From assembly GCA_035532475.1 (NCBI GenBank), contig DATKQY010000027.1, positions 62,001 to 126,000 of the forward strand: a stretch of DNA of 64,000 nt, written 5' to 3'. Positions within the stretch are counted from its first letter, which is position 1; each line of letters opens with the position of its first letter. The notes beneath the pieces were generated by a model that saw nothing but the letters and a program-made list of their open reading frames with translations, searched no databases and was not told the DNA's origin. The position numbers and the translations under genes were made by a program. The stretch comes from DATKQY01 sp035532475. Lineage in GTDB: Bacteria > Actinomycetota > Acidimicrobiia > Acidimicrobiales > Bog-793. Shown in pieces: positions 55,798 through 64,000 of the stretch.

Positions 55798-56553
55798 ATG
55801 GCCCGAAACCCCATGGAAGGCGCCGCGCCCTTCTCCGCGTCGAACGGGCCCTCCGGGGTGCTCGTGCTGCACGGCTTCACCGGGACGCCGCGCTCGATGC
55901 GCCCGCTCGCGGACGCCTTCGCCGACGCCGGCTTCAGCGTGGAGCTCCCGCTGCTCCCCGGCCACGGGACGTCGCCGGAGGACCTCGAGCCGAAGCGCTT
56001 CGACGACTGGTCGTCGGCCGCCGAGGAGGCGTTCCTCTCGCTCGCGGCGCGCACCGACCGCACGGCGGTGGTCGGCCTGTCGATGGGCGGGACGCTCGCG
56101 TGCTGGCTGGCCGAGCGCCACGTCGAGGTGGCCGGGCTCGTCCTCGTGAACCCCCTGGTCCAGCCGCCGGCGCCCGAGGCCGTCGAGCTCCTCCGGGGCG
56201 CGCTCGAGGCCGGGGTGCGCACGATGCCGACGATCGGCTCGGACATCGCCAAGCCCGCCACCTCCGGTGGGGGCTACGACGCGACGCCGGTCGCCCCGCT
56301 CGTGTCGCTGCTCGAGGCGACCGTCGGCGTCGCCGAGGGCCTCGGCGAGATCGCCTGCCCGGTCCTGCTGCTCTCGTCGCGCGTCGACCACGTCGTGCCG
56401 ACCGACTCGGGCGACCTGCTGGAGCGGGCGGTGGCGGGCCCGGTCGAGCGGGTCTGGCTCGAGCGCAGCTACCACGTCGCGACGCTGGACCACGACGCCG
56501 CCGAGCTCGAGGCGCGAGCGGTCGGCTTCGTCCACAAGCTGATGGCCGCCTGA
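55798..56553 (+). CDS. Carboxylesterase / monoacylglycerol-lipase-like alpha/beta hydrolase
   Basis: Cytosolic esterase resembling the Est30 group. Seen: LVLHGFTGTPRSMRPLA (oxyanion hole), LPGHGTSPEDL, nucleophile Ser in VVGLSMGGTLA (about residue 95), Asp in SSRVDHVVP and His in SYHVATLDHD. 251 residues, full length. The last base of its TGA is the first base of the gatC ATG, so it is cotranscribed with gatCAB; a functional link to tRNA amidation is not obvious. Confidence 0.88.
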   Translation: MARNPMEGAAPFSASNGPSGVLVLHGFTGTPRSMRPLADAFADAGFSVELPLLPGHGTSPEDLEPKRFDDWSSAAEEAFLSLAARTDRTAVVGLSMGGTLACWLAERHVEVAGLVLVNPLVQPPAPEAVELLRGALEAGVRTMPTIGSDIAKPATSGGGYDATPVAPLVSLLEATVGVAEGLGEIACPVLLLSSRVDHVVPTDSGDLLERAVAGPVERVWLERSYHVATLDHDAAELEARAVGFVHKLMAA

Positions 56554-56855
56554 TGCCCGGCGCGCTCTCTCCGGAGGAGGTGACGCACGTCGCGCACCTC
56601 GCCCGTCTGGAGCTGACCGGCGAGGAGGTGGCCCACTTCGCCGTGCAGCTCTCGGCCGTGCTCGAGCACGTCGAGTCGCTCCGGCGCCTCGACATCGCCT
56701 CGGTGCCGCCGACCTCCCACGCGCTCGAGCTCGTGAACGTGCTCCGCGAGGACGTCGTTCGCCCGGGCCTCGACCGGGACGAGGTGCTCGCCGAGGCGCC
56801 CGCCACCGAGGCGGGACGCTTTCGCGTCCCGTCCATCCTCGGCGAGGCGCCGTGA
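56553..56855 (+). CDS. gatC: Asp/Glu-tRNA amidotransferase subunit C
   Basis: Small subunit stabilising GatA-GatB. Seen: SPEEVTHVAHLARLELTGEE at the N terminus and LREDVVRPGLDRDEVLAEAP near the C terminus, both family signatures. 100 residues. ATG 56553 overlaps the esterase stop; the longer frame upstream is a shadow. The stop overlaps the gatA start. Confidence 0.95.
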   Translation: MPGALSPEEVTHVAHLARLELTGEEVAHFAVQLSAVLEHVESLRRLDIASVPPTSHALELVNVLREDVVRPGLDRDEVLAEAPATEAGRFRVPSILGEAP

Positions 56856-58336
56856 GCGCGCCGGGAGGCGCCGGCGCGCTCGAGCTCGCGGCGCGGGTGC
56901 GCTCGGGCGACGTCAGCGCGCGCCGCGCCGCCGAGGAGGCGCTGGAGGCGATCGCGGCGGGCGACCCGTCGCTGCACTGCTTCAACACGGTCACGGCCGA
57001 CGCCGCGCTCGCCGCGGCCGACGCGGTCGACCGCCGTGTCGCCGCCGGCGAGGACCCCGGGCCGCTCGCCGGCGTGCCGGTCGCGCTGAAGGACAACCTG
57101 TGCACGCGCGGCGTGCCGACCACGTGCTCCTCGCGGATCCTCGAGGGCTGGCGGCCGCCGTACGACGCGACGGTGGTGTCGAGGATCGCCGCCGCGGGCG
57201 GGATCGCCGTCGGCAAGACCAACCTCGACGAGTTCGCCATGGGCTCGTCGACTGAGAACTCGGCGTTCGGCCCGACCCGCAACCCGTGGGACCTCGAGCG
57301 CGTGCCGGGCGGCTCGTCGGGCGGCAGCGCCGCGGCCGTCGCCGCCGGCCTCGTCCCGCTCGCGCTCGGCTCGGACACGGGGGGATCGATCCGCCAGCCC
57401 GCGGCGCTCTGCGGCGTGGTCGGCGTGAAGCCCACCTACGGCCTCGTCTCGCGCTACGGGCTGGTCGCCTTCGCGAGCTCGCTCGACCAGATCGGGCCGT
57501 TCGCCACGAGCGTCGGCGACGCCGCGCTCCTGCTCGAGACGATCGCCGGGCACGACCCGGCCGACTCGACCTCGATCCGGGCTGCGGCGCCGCGCATCGT
57601 GGCCTGCCTCGGCGACGGCGTGGAGGGGCTGCGCGTCGGCGTCATCGCCGACTTCTTGACCGACGCCAGCCCGTCGTGTGCCGACGCGGTGCGGCGCGGC
57701 GCCGCGGCGCTCGAGGCCGCCGGGGCCGCTATCGGGGAGGTGGCGATCCCCGAGCTGTTGCACGGGCTCTCGGCCTACTACCTGATCGCCCCCGCGGAGG
57801 CGTCCTCCAACCTCGCCCGCTACGACGGCGTCCGCTACGGGCTTCGGGTGGACGGGCCGGACGTCGAGACGATGAACGCCAAGACGCGCGCCGCCGGGTT
57901 CGGCGCCGAGGTGAAGCGGCGGATCATGCTCGGGACCTACGTCTTGTCGGCCGGCTACTACGAGGCCTACTACGGCCAGGCCCAGCGGGTGCGCACGGTC
58001 ATCATCCGCGCCTTCGCCGCCGCCTACGAGCGCTTCGACGTGCTGCTCGCCCCGACCAGCCCCTCGGTCGCCTTCCACCTCGGCGACAAGACCGGCGACC
58101 CGCTCCAGATGTACCTGTCGGACCTGTTCACGATCCCGTCCAACCTGGCCGGCCATCCGGCGATGAGCGTCCCGTTCGCCCTCGGCGAGGAGCAGATGCC
58201 CGTCGGGGTCCAGGTGCTCGCGCCGGCCCTCGCCGAGCAGCAGATGTTCCGCGCGGCCGCCGTCCTCGAGGCCGCCGCCGACGAGAGGGCGCGGGGCCCG
58301 GTCCGGCCGACCGCGCCGAGCGGGGCGGGCCGGTGA
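56852..58336 (+). CDS. gatA: Asp/Glu-tRNA amidotransferase subunit A
   Basis: Glutaminase/amidase subunit that provides ammonia to convert Glu-tRNA(Gln) or Asp-tRNA(Asn). Seen: amidase triad with Lys80 (ALKDNL), cis-Ser in GGSSGGSAAAVAAG (about 152-165) and nucleophile Ser in GSDTGGSIRQPAA (~172-184). 494 residues. Starts at GTG 56852 overlapping gatC; its stop overlaps the gatB start. Confidence 0.96.
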   Translation: MSAPGGAGALELAARVRSGDVSARRAAEEALEAIAAGDPSLHCFNTVTADAALAAADAVDRRVAAGEDPGPLAGVPVALKDNLCTRGVPTTCSSRILEGWRPPYDATVVSRIAAAGGIAVGKTNLDEFAMGSSTENSAFGPTRNPWDLERVPGGSSGGSAAAVAAGLVPLALGSDTGGSIRQPAALCGVVGVKPTYGLVSRYGLVAFASSLDQIGPFATSVGDAALLLETIAGHDPADSTSIRAAAPRIVACLGDGVEGLRVGVIADFLTDASPSCADAVRRGAAALEAAGAAIGEVAIPELLHGLSAYYLIAPAEASSNLARYDGVRYGLRVDGPDVETMNAKTRAAGFGAEVKRRIMLGTYVLSAGYYEAYYGQAQRVRTVIIRAFAAAYERFDVLLAPTSPSVAFHLGDKTGDPLQMYLSDLFTIPSNLAGHPAMSVPFALGEEQMPVGVQVLAPALAEQQMFRAAAVLEAAADERARGPVRPTAPSGAGR

Positions 58337-59811
58337 GCGCGGCGGCCGGCGACGCGCTGGGGGCGAGCGTGATCACGGGGTCGAGTGGGGAGTGGGAGGT
58401 CGTGGTCGGCCTCGAGGTCCACTGTGAGCTGTCCACGACGACCAAGCTCTTCTGCGGCTGCCCGAACGTGTTCGGCGCCGAGCCGAACACGAACGTGTGC
58501 CCGGTCTGTCTCGGCCTGCCCGGCTCGCTGCCCGTGCTCAACGAAGGGGCCGTCGAGCGGGCGATGCGCATTGGCGCGGCGCTCGAGTGTGCGGTGCGTC
58601 CCTCGACGTTCCACCGGAAGAACTACTTCTATCCGGACATGCCGAAGGACTACCAGGTGACCCAGTACGACGAGCCGATCAACGTCGGCGGACGCGTCGA
58701 GCTCGTCGGCGGGACGATCGTCGGGATCGTCCGGGCGCACCTGGAGGAGGACACCGGCAAGACGACGCACCTCGGGGGGCGGGGCCGGATCCACGAGGCC
58801 GACTACTCTCTCGTCGACTACAACCGCGCCGGGGTGCCGCTCGTCGAGATCGTCTCGGCGCCCGACATCCGAAGCGCCGAGCAGGCCCGTGCCTACGTCG
58901 GCGAGCTGCGGGCGATCCTCGTGGCGACCGGGGCCTCCGACGGCCGCATGGAGGAGGGGTCGCTGCGAGTCGACGCCAACGTCTCGGTCCGCCGCGCCGG
59001 CTCCGCCGAGCTCGGCACGCGTTGCGAGGTGAAGAACCTCAACTCGCTGCGCTCGCTCGGCCGGGCGATCGACTTCGAGGCCGCGCGCCAGGTCGAGCTG
59101 CTGGAGTCGGGCGGCACCGTCGTGCAGGAGACGCGGCACTGGGACGAGGAGCTCGGGTCCACCTCGTCGATGCGCTCGAAGGAGGAGGCCTTCGACTACC
59201 GGTACTTCCAGGAGCCCGACCTCGTCCCGCTCGTCCCCGCCGAGGCGTGGGTGCGCTCGGTGGCCGCGTCGATCGGCGCCCTTCCCGCGGCACGCCGGCG
59301 GCGCCTCACCGAGGCGGTCGCGACCGATGCCGCCCCGGCTCCGCTCGACCAGGTCGCCACGGCGGTCGACCTCGGCCTCGACGAGCTCGTGGTCGCGGCG
59401 GTCTCGCTCGGCGCCGACCGGCGCCTCGCCCTCGCGCGCGCCGCCAACGAGGCGGCGCAGCGACCCGAGGACGCCCGCGCGCTCGACCCGGCGGCCTTCG
59501 CCGGCCTCGTCGGCCTCGAGGCGTCCGGCAAGCTCTCGGCCACCCAGGCCAAGACGGTCCTCGCCGAGCTGCTCGCGGGCGGCGGCGACCCGGCGGAGAT
59601 CGCCGGCCGTCTGGGCTTTGAGGCGCTCGACGACGGCGCGGTCGACACCCTCGTCGAGCAGGTGATCGCCGCCCACCCCGCCGAGTGGGAGCGCTACGTC
59701 GGCGGCGACGACAAGGTCCTCCAGTTCCTGCTCGGGCTCGTGATGCGCGAGACGAAGGGGCGCGCCAACGGCAAGGTGGTGACGGCCGCGTTCGCCGCGC
59801 GGCGGGGCTGA
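58333..59811 (+). CDS. gatB: Asp/Glu-tRNA amidotransferase subunit B
   Basis: Kinase/transamidase subunit that binds the mischarged tRNA. Seen: VVVGLEVHCELSTTTKLFCGCP, NTNVCPVCLGLPGSLPVLN (paired Cys for zinc), HRKNYFYPDMPKDYQVTQYD, EEDTGK, and DYNRAGVPLVEIVS; a C-terminal YqeY-like helical domain (GLEASGKLSATQAKTVLAELL). 492 residues. GTG 58333 overlaps gatA. Confidence 0.96.
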   Translation: MSAAAGDALGASVITGSSGEWEVVVGLEVHCELSTTTKLFCGCPNVFGAEPNTNVCPVCLGLPGSLPVLNEGAVERAMRIGAALECAVRPSTFHRKNYFYPDMPKDYQVTQYDEPINVGGRVELVGGTIVGIVRAHLEEDTGKTTHLGGRGRIHEADYSLVDYNRAGVPLVEIVSAPDIRSAEQARAYVGELRAILVATGASDGRMEEGSLRVDANVSVRRAGSAELGTRCEVKNLNSLRSLGRAIDFEAARQVELLESGGTVVQETRHWDEELGSTSSMRSKEEAFDYRYFQEPDLVPLVPAEAWVRSVAASIGALPAARRRRLTEAVATDAAPAPLDQVATAVDLGLDELVVAAVSLGADRRLALARAANEAAQRPEDARALDPAAFAGLVGLEASGKLSATQAKTVLAELLAGGGDPAEIAGRLGFEALDDGAVDTLVEQVIAAHPAEWERYVGGDDKVLQFLLGLVMRETKGRANGKVVTAAFAARRG

Positions 59812-59820
59812 CCGGCCGGG

Positions 59821-60858
59821 CTACCCCACGCGCTGCCAGCTGAACTCCCTGCCGATCTGCTCGAGGCGGGCGCGGGTGGCCTCGTCGCACAGCGCCCCGC
59901 GCACCCCCGCTCGGTAGGCGCCCTCGGCTGTGGCGCCGAGGGCGGCGGCGAGCCGGTGCTCGGCGCCGAGGTCCGTCCCGAACATCGCCGGGTCGTCCGT
60001 GCCGATCGAGCAGAGCACCCCGGCGTCGAGCAGGCGGGCGAGCGGGTGGTCCTCGAGCGAGGCCACGGCGCCGGTCCGCAGGTTCGACGTCGGGCAGACG
60101 TCGCACACGACGCCGCGCGCGGCGAGCTCGCCGACGAGGCCCGGGTCCTCGACGGCGCGGATGCCGTTGCGGAGCCGGTCGGCGCCGAGCGACTCGAGGG
60201 CGCCGCGCACCGATGCGGGCCCGTCGCCCTCGCCGGCGTGGGGGACGGAGCCGACGCCGCCCTCGCGGGCGCGGCGGAAGGCCGGGGCGAACCGCTCGGG
60301 CGGGAACCCGCGCTCGGGGCCGCCGAGGCCGAGCCCGACGACGCCCCTCGGGTGGTACTTCACGGCGAAGTGCGCGGTCGTCATCGCGACGGCCAGGTTG
60401 GCGGTGCGCGGCACGTCGACGGTGAGCCGGACCGTGACGCCGAGCTGCTCGCCCGCCTCGGCCGCGCCGTCGCAGAAGCCCGAGAAGACCTCGTCCCACG
60501 AGCACTCGCCCCCGGCGACGCGCTCGGCCGGTGTGAAGATGGCCTCCACGTACACCGCCCCGTGCGAGGCCGCCTCCTTTGCGTAGGAGACGACGATCTG
60601 GCGGAAGTCGGCCTCGGTCCTGATCGCGCCCGTCGTCATGAGCCAGACCCGCATGAAGTCCCGGAAGTCGGAGAAGCGGTAGAGCTCGGCGAGCTCGCCG
60701 GGGCTCGAGGCGGGCAGACGCAGGCCGTTGCGTGACGCCAGCTCGGCCAGCTCCGCCGGGCGCACCGCGCCCTCGAGATGGACGTGCAGCTCGATCTTCG
60801 GCGCGACGGGCTGGTCGCGGACGGTCTGGTCGCGGACGGTGTGGACGGGACGGGGCAT
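59821..60858 (-). CDS. Adenosine deaminase family protein (possibly aminodeoxyfutalosine deaminase)
   Basis: Zinc hydrolase of the ADA family. Seen: ELHVHLEGA (two zinc His), GLGLGGPERG, SVPHAGEG with catalytic Glu, CPTSN, and SIGTDDPAMFGT. The segment normally reading RxGHG, whose His helps position the zinc water, is RLRNG (Asn231). GLGGPE and SVPHAGE also resemble futalosine-pathway deaminases, so the substrate may be adenosine, aminodeoxyfutalosine or another 6-aminopurine. 345 residues. It converges with gatB, 9 bases apart. Confidence 0.8.
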   Translation of the reverse strand: MPRPVHTVRDQTVRDQPVAPKIELHVHLEGAVRPAELAELASRNGLRLPASSPGELAELYRFSDFRDFMRVWLMTTGAIRTEADFRQIVVSYAKEAASHGAVYVEAIFTPAERVAGGECSWDEVFSGFCDGAAEAGEQLGVTVRLTVDVPRTANLAVAMTTAHFAVKYHPRGVVGLGLGGPERGFPPERFAPAFRRAREGGVGSVPHAGEGDGPASVRGALESLGADRLRNGIRAVEDPGLVGELAARGVVCDVCPTSNLRTGAVASLEDHPLARLLDAGVLCSIGTDDPAMFGTDLGAEHRLAAALGATAEGAYRAGVRGALCDEATRARLEQIGREFSWQRVG

Positions 60859-61049
60859 GCTCGGCTCCTCGGGCGCGTCGAAAGGTCGGTTCCTCTCGCC
60901 GCGAGCCGGGGCCGTCAGGCCCTCCCCATCAGGTCAGCTCGGGACGGGACCACGCTATCGTCCGCGCCGGACCGCCGCGCGCCCGGCCCGCGCGCCCGGC
61001 TGATCGTCTCCCGCGGCGTGCGGCCGCCACCGGCGCGCCGCGCAGTGCG

Positions 61050-61055
61050 TAACGT
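61050..61055 (+). promoter_or_regulatory. -10 element before ilvD, leaderless type
   Basis: TAACGT ends 7 bases before the ATG at 61063. Confidence 0.4.
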
Positions 61056-61062
61056 GGGCACC

Positions 61063-62775
61063 ATGTCGAGCGACGAGCGAGCAGGTGCCCCGGCTGTCGG
61101 CCGGTCCCTCAAGATCCACAGCCAGGACGTCACCGAGGGGCCGCGGCGCGCCGGCGCGCGCGCGATGCTCCGGGCCGTCGGGATGCGCGACGAGGACTTC
61201 GCCAAGGCCCAGATCGGCATCGCCTCGACGTGGAACGAGGTCACCCCCTGCAACCTCTCGCTCGACCGGCTCGCCAAGCGGGCGAAGGAGGGGGTGCGGG
61301 CGGCGGGCGGCTTTCCGTTCGAGTTCGGGGCGATCACCGTGTCCGACGGGATCTCGATGGGCCACGAGGGGATGCACGCCTCGCTCGTGAGCCGTGAGGT
61401 GATCACCGACTCGGTCGAGGTCGTGATGCACGCCGAGCGCTTCGACGGCTTCGTCGGGCTCGCGGGCTGCGACAAGTCGCTGCCGGCGATGCTGATGGCG
61501 GCGGCCCGGCTCGATCTGCCGAGCGTCTTCGTCTACGCCGGCACGATCCTGCCCGGGCACTGGAACGGCAAGACGCTCGACATCGTGAGCGTGTTCGAGG
61601 CGATCGGGGCCCACGCGGCGGGCGACATCGACGACGAGACGCTGTACCAGATCGAGAAGAACGCCTGCCCGACGGAGGGCGCGTGCGCGGGGATGTTCAC
61701 GGCGAACACCATGGCCGCCATCGGCGAGGGGCTCGGGATGTCGCTGCCCGCGGGCTCGTCGGCCCCCTCCGTCGACCGACGCCGCGACGACGTCGCCTAC
61801 GACTCCGGCCGGGCCGTCATGGCGCTCCTCGAGCTTGGGATCCGTCCCCGCCAGATCATGACGAAGGAGGCGTTCGAGAACGCCATCGCCCTCACCATGG
61901 CGCTCGGCGGCTCGACGAACGCCGTGCTCCACCTCCTCGCGATCGCCAACGAGGCGCGCGTCGAGCTGAGCATCGACGACTTCTCGCGCGTCGGTGCGCG
62001 GGTGCCCCACGTGGCCGACATGAAGCCGCACGGGAAGTTCCACATGGTCGACCTCGACCGCGTCGGCGGCGTCCCCGTCGTGCTCAAGATGCTCCTCGAC
62101 GAGGGGCACCTCCACGGCGACTGCCTGACCGTCACCGGCCGCACGATGGCCGAGAACCTCGAGCTGCTCGACCCCCCCGCCCCCGACGGCGTCGTCGTCC
62201 ACGCCGCGTCGGCGCCGATCCACGCACGCGGCGGCATCGTCATCCTGCGGGGCTCGCTCGCTCCGCAGGGCGCCGTCGTGAAGATCGCCGGCACCGACCT
62301 CGAGCGTTTCGAGGGGACCGCGCGCGTCTTCGACGGCGAGGGCCTGGCGATGGACGCCATCTTGGCGGGCGAGATCCGCCCGGGCACGGTGCTCGTCGTC
62401 CGCTACGAGGGACCGAAGGGCGGCCCGGGCATGCGCGAGATGCTCGCCGTCACCGCCGCGCTCACCGGTGCCGGGCGCGGGGGCGACTGCGCGCTCGTCA
62501 CCGACGGCCGCTTCTCCGGGGGCACGCGGGGCCTGTGCGTCGGCCACGTCGCCCCCGAGGCGACGGTGGGCGGCCCGATCGCACTCGTCGCCGACGGCGA
62601 CCGCATCGTGATCGACGCCCTGGCCGGCACGCTCGACGTCGCGCTCGACGAGGCGGAGCTGCAGCGCCGCCGGGACGGATGGGAGCCGCTCGCCCCCCGT
62701 TACACCCGGGGCGTGCTGGCGAAGTACGCGCGGCTCGCCTCGGGCGCCGAGCGTGGGGCGATCACCGAGGCGTGA
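61063..62775 (+). CDS. ilvD: Dihydroxy-acid dehydratase
   Basis: Fe-S dehydratase making the keto acids for valine, isoleucine and pantothenate. Seen: TPCNLSLDRLAKRAKEG, ITVSDGISMGHEGMHASL, GLAGCDKSLPAMLM, CPTEGACAGMFTANTMA (cluster Cys residues), ALGGSTNAVLHL and VTDGRFSGGTRGLCVGHVAPEA. 570 residues. It comes just before the ilvB attenuator, so the branched-chain genes are grouped but separately promoted. Confidence 0.96.
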   Translation: MSSDERAGAPAVGRSLKIHSQDVTEGPRRAGARAMLRAVGMRDEDFAKAQIGIASTWNEVTPCNLSLDRLAKRAKEGVRAAGGFPFEFGAITVSDGISMGHEGMHASLVSREVITDSVEVVMHAERFDGFVGLAGCDKSLPAMLMAAARLDLPSVFVYAGTILPGHWNGKTLDIVSVFEAIGAHAAGDIDDETLYQIEKNACPTEGACAGMFTANTMAAIGEGLGMSLPAGSSAPSVDRRRDDVAYDSGRAVMALLELGIRPRQIMTKEAFENAIALTMALGGSTNAVLHLLAIANEARVELSIDDFSRVGARVPHVADMKPHGKFHMVDLDRVGGVPVVLKMLLDEGHLHGDCLTVTGRTMAENLELLDPPAPDGVVVHAASAPIHARGGIVILRGSLAPQGAVVKIAGTDLERFEGTARVFDGEGLAMDAILAGEIRPGTVLVVRYEGPKGGPGMREMLAVTAALTGAGRGGDCALVTDGRFSGGTRGLCVGHVAPEATVGGPIALVADGDRIVIDALAGTLDVALDEAELQRRRDGWEPLAPRYTRGVLAKYARLASGAERGAITEA

Positions 62776-62845
62776 CCGCCGGGCCCCGGTGGGCGCCGCG
62801 CGGGCGACGCCCGCGGGACGCGCGCGGGCGCCCGGGTCCCTCCGC

Positions 62846-62874
62846 TTGCCGAGGCGTGCCGGCTCTGCCAAGAT
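62846..62874 (+). promoter_or_regulatory. Promoter of ilvB leader
   Basis: TTGCCG (62846-62851) is followed after 17 bases by CAAGAT (62869-62874), which ends 8 bases before the leader-peptide ATG. The -35 matches 4 of 6, the -10 only 3 of 6. Confidence 0.45.
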
Positions 62875-62882
62875 CTGGGGTG

Positions 62883-62918
62883 ATGCAGCCCACCATCATC
62901 GTCGTACTCCTCACCTAG
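62883..62918 (+). CDS. ilvB leader peptide (attenuation)
   Basis: An 11-codon open frame encodes MQPTIIVVLLT and stops at TAG 62916-62918. Six consecutive branched-chain residues (Ile-Ile-Val-Val-Leu-Leu) directly before the stop match the principle of ilv leader peptides: low charged Ile, Val or Leu tRNA stalls the ribosome and changes RNA folding. It lies between a promoter and a strong terminator upstream of ilvB. Confidence 0.85.
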   Translation: MQPTIIVVLLT

Positions 62919-62946
62919 CGCACAGCGGCCCCGCCGTGTGTGCGCT
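62917..62946 (+). promoter_or_regulatory. First attenuator hairpin overlapping leader stop codon
   Basis: AGCGCACA (62917-62924) pairs with TGTGCGCT (62939-62946), with an inner CGG/CCG stem (62926-62928 with 62934-62936). It begins inside the leader stop codon, so ribosome position would decide whether it forms. Confidence 0.6.
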
Positions 62947-62948
62947 GT

Positions 62949-62979
62949 CGACCTCCCGAAAGGGGGGTCGTTCTGTTTT
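62949..62979 (+). terminator. ilvB attenuator terminator
   Basis: CGACCTCCC (62949-62957) pairs with GGGGGGTCG (62962-62970) in a 9-bp stem closed by a GAAA tetraloop, with one G-U pair, followed by TTCTGTTTT (62971-62979). This is the clearest intrinsic terminator in the window. Confidence 0.9.
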
Positions 62980-63079
62980 CCGGGTGCGGGAACGGCGGCA
63001 CGGCATCCGGGAGCCCGAGGGCCTCTTGCCGCTGGCCGGAAGCACCGCCGATGGCGGACGGAGCAAGACTGAGGGAGAC

Positions 63080-64000
63080 ATGGAGCTCACGGGAGCACAG
63101 GCGCTCATCAAGAGCCTGGAGACACAGGGCGTGGAGGTCGTCTTCGGCCTCCCCGGAGGAGCGATCCTCCCCGTCTACGACCCGATCATCGACTCGTCGA
63201 TCCGCCACATCCTCGTCCGCCACGAGCAGGGCGCGGGGCACGCCGCCGAGGGCTACGCGCAGGTGACGGGCCGCCCCGGCGTGGCGATGGTGACGAGCGG
63301 GCCCGGGGCGACGAACATCGTCACGCCGCTCGCCGACGCCTACATGGACTCGATCCCGCTCGTCGTCGTGAGCGGCCAGGTGGCGACGAGCGCGATCGGC
63401 ACCGACGCCTTCCAAGAGGTCGACACGACCGGGATCACGCTCGGGGTGACGAAGCACAACTGGCTCGTCACGGACCCCGCGGAGATCCCCCAGGTCGTGG
63501 CCGAGGCCTTCCACATCGCCACGACCGGCCGGCCCGGGCCGGTGCTGATCGACTTCCCGAAGGACGTCGCCAACGCCCGCACGACCTTCGAGCCGCCGCC
63601 GCCGCTCGACCTGCCGGGCTACAAGCCCCCGACGACCCCAGATCCCGCGGCGATCGAGGAGGCGGCGCGCCTCATCGCCGCCGCCGAGCGCCCGGTGATC
63701 TACGCCGGCGGCGGCATCGTGAAGTCCGGGGCCGCCGAGGCGTTGCGGGCGCTCGCCGACGTGAGCGGCGCTCCGGTCACGACGACGCTGATGGGTCGTG
63801 GCGGCTTCCCCGAGAGTGACCCGCGCTGGCTCGGGATGCCAGGCATGCACGGCAGCTACGCCGCCGTCACGGCGATGCAGCGGTCGGACCTGCTGATCGC
63901 GCTCGGGGTCCGCTTCGACGACCGGGTCACCGGCAAGGTCTCGGCGTTCGCGCCCGGCGCGAAGGTCATCCACGTGGAGGTCGACCGGGCGGAGATCGGC
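63080..64000 (+). CDS. ilvB: Acetolactate synthase large subunit (3' end outside window)
   Basis: ThDP/FAD enzyme for the first common step of valine, leucine and isoleucine synthesis. Seen (307 of an expected ~600 residues): MELTGAQALIKSLETQGVEVVFGLPGG, catalytic Glu in VRHEQGAGHAAEGYAQVTG (about residue 49), TSGPGATNIVTPLADAYMDSIPLVV, AFQEVDTTGIT, FPKDVAN and LGVRFDDRVTG. The frame runs open to the last base. ATG 63080 has AGGGAG just upstream. Controlled by the upstream attenuator. Confidence 0.96.
   Translation, partial: MELTGAQALIKSLETQGVEVVFGLPGGAILPVYDPIIDSSIRHILVRHEQGAGHAAEGYAQVTGRPGVAMVTSGPGATNIVTPLADAYMDSIPLVVVSGQVATSAIGTDAFQEVDTTGITLGVTKHNWLVTDPAEIPQVVAEAFHIATTGRPGPVLIDFPKDVANARTTFEPPPPLDLPGYKPPTTPDPAAIEEAARLIAAAERPVIYAGGGIVKSGAAEALRALADVSGAPVTTTLMGRGGFPESDPRWLGMPGMHGSYAAVTAMQRSDLLIALGVRFDDRVTGKVSAFAPGAKVIHVEVDRAEIG

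Overview
The window comes from a high-GC Gram-positive bacterium of the Actinomycetota. From about 9.9 kb to 41.4 kb the gene order argS-lysA-hom-thrC-rho-rpmE-prfA-prmC-tsaC, then a WecA/TagO-type glycan transferase, the full atp operon and murA matches the well-known Mycobacterium tuberculosis order (Rv1292 to Rv1315). Its Rho carries the long low-complexity N-terminal insert typical of actinobacteria. The differences suggest a deep branch such as Acidimicrobiia rather than Mycobacteriales: thrB is absent, rpiB and glyA are inserted, and the ATP synthase b and delta subunits are not fused. The class assignment is an inference.

Layout. 1-9.3 kb: a cell-envelope and mixed block with a GT-C glycosyltransferase, a GtrA protein, a GT2 glycosyltransferase, serS, a cation exchanger, an SDR, an epoxide-hydrolase-like protein and a secreted protein. 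This block looks less GC-extreme than the rest. 9.3-9.8 kb: a gene-free stretch with an array of GGACAGGG-type motifs and a truncated tRNA copy beside an intact tRNA-Arg(CCG). 9.9-17.0 kb: argS, lysA, an MFS exporter, hom and thrC (aspartate-family amino acids). 17.0-22.4 kb: rho with a long leader, then rpmE, prfA, prmC and tsaC (termination and translation). 22.4-24.2 kb: an ABC-2 transporter on the minus strand. 24.3-36.0 kb: rpiB, glyA, the wecA/tagO-type gene and the ten-gene atp cluster. 36.0-41.4 kb: a 2H-phosphoesterase/GNAT fusion, a GGDEF-EAL protein, glpX and murA. 41.5-45.6 kb: treS, a maltokinase-like gene and galT. 45.7-54.1 kb: a membrane protein, a lipase-like hydrolase, cysteine desulfurase, mnmA, ligA and a PknB-type kinase with PASTA repeats. 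54.3-59.8 kb: SDR, SCP2, esterase and gatCAB. 59.8-64.0 kb: an adenosine-deaminase-like gene, ilvD and the start of ilvB behind an attenuator.

Many genes overlap by 1-8 bases (GTGA or ATGA) and are probably translationally coupled. About a dozen first genes of transcription units have a TAnnnT-like -10 element only 6-8 bases before the start codon, which points to leaderless mRNAs.

The most notable points are: an ilvB leader peptide with a textbook attenuator terminator; a delta subunit with a duplicated N-terminal domain but no b fusion; MurA with Asp in place of the fosfomycin-target Cys; a maltokinase homologue that has lost its metal-binding motif; an adenosine-deaminase homologue with Asn in place of a catalytic His; and the motif array with duplicated tRNA 3' end at 9.47-9.83 kb. 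No CRISPR array, insertion sequence, integrase or clearly new multi-gene system is visible.
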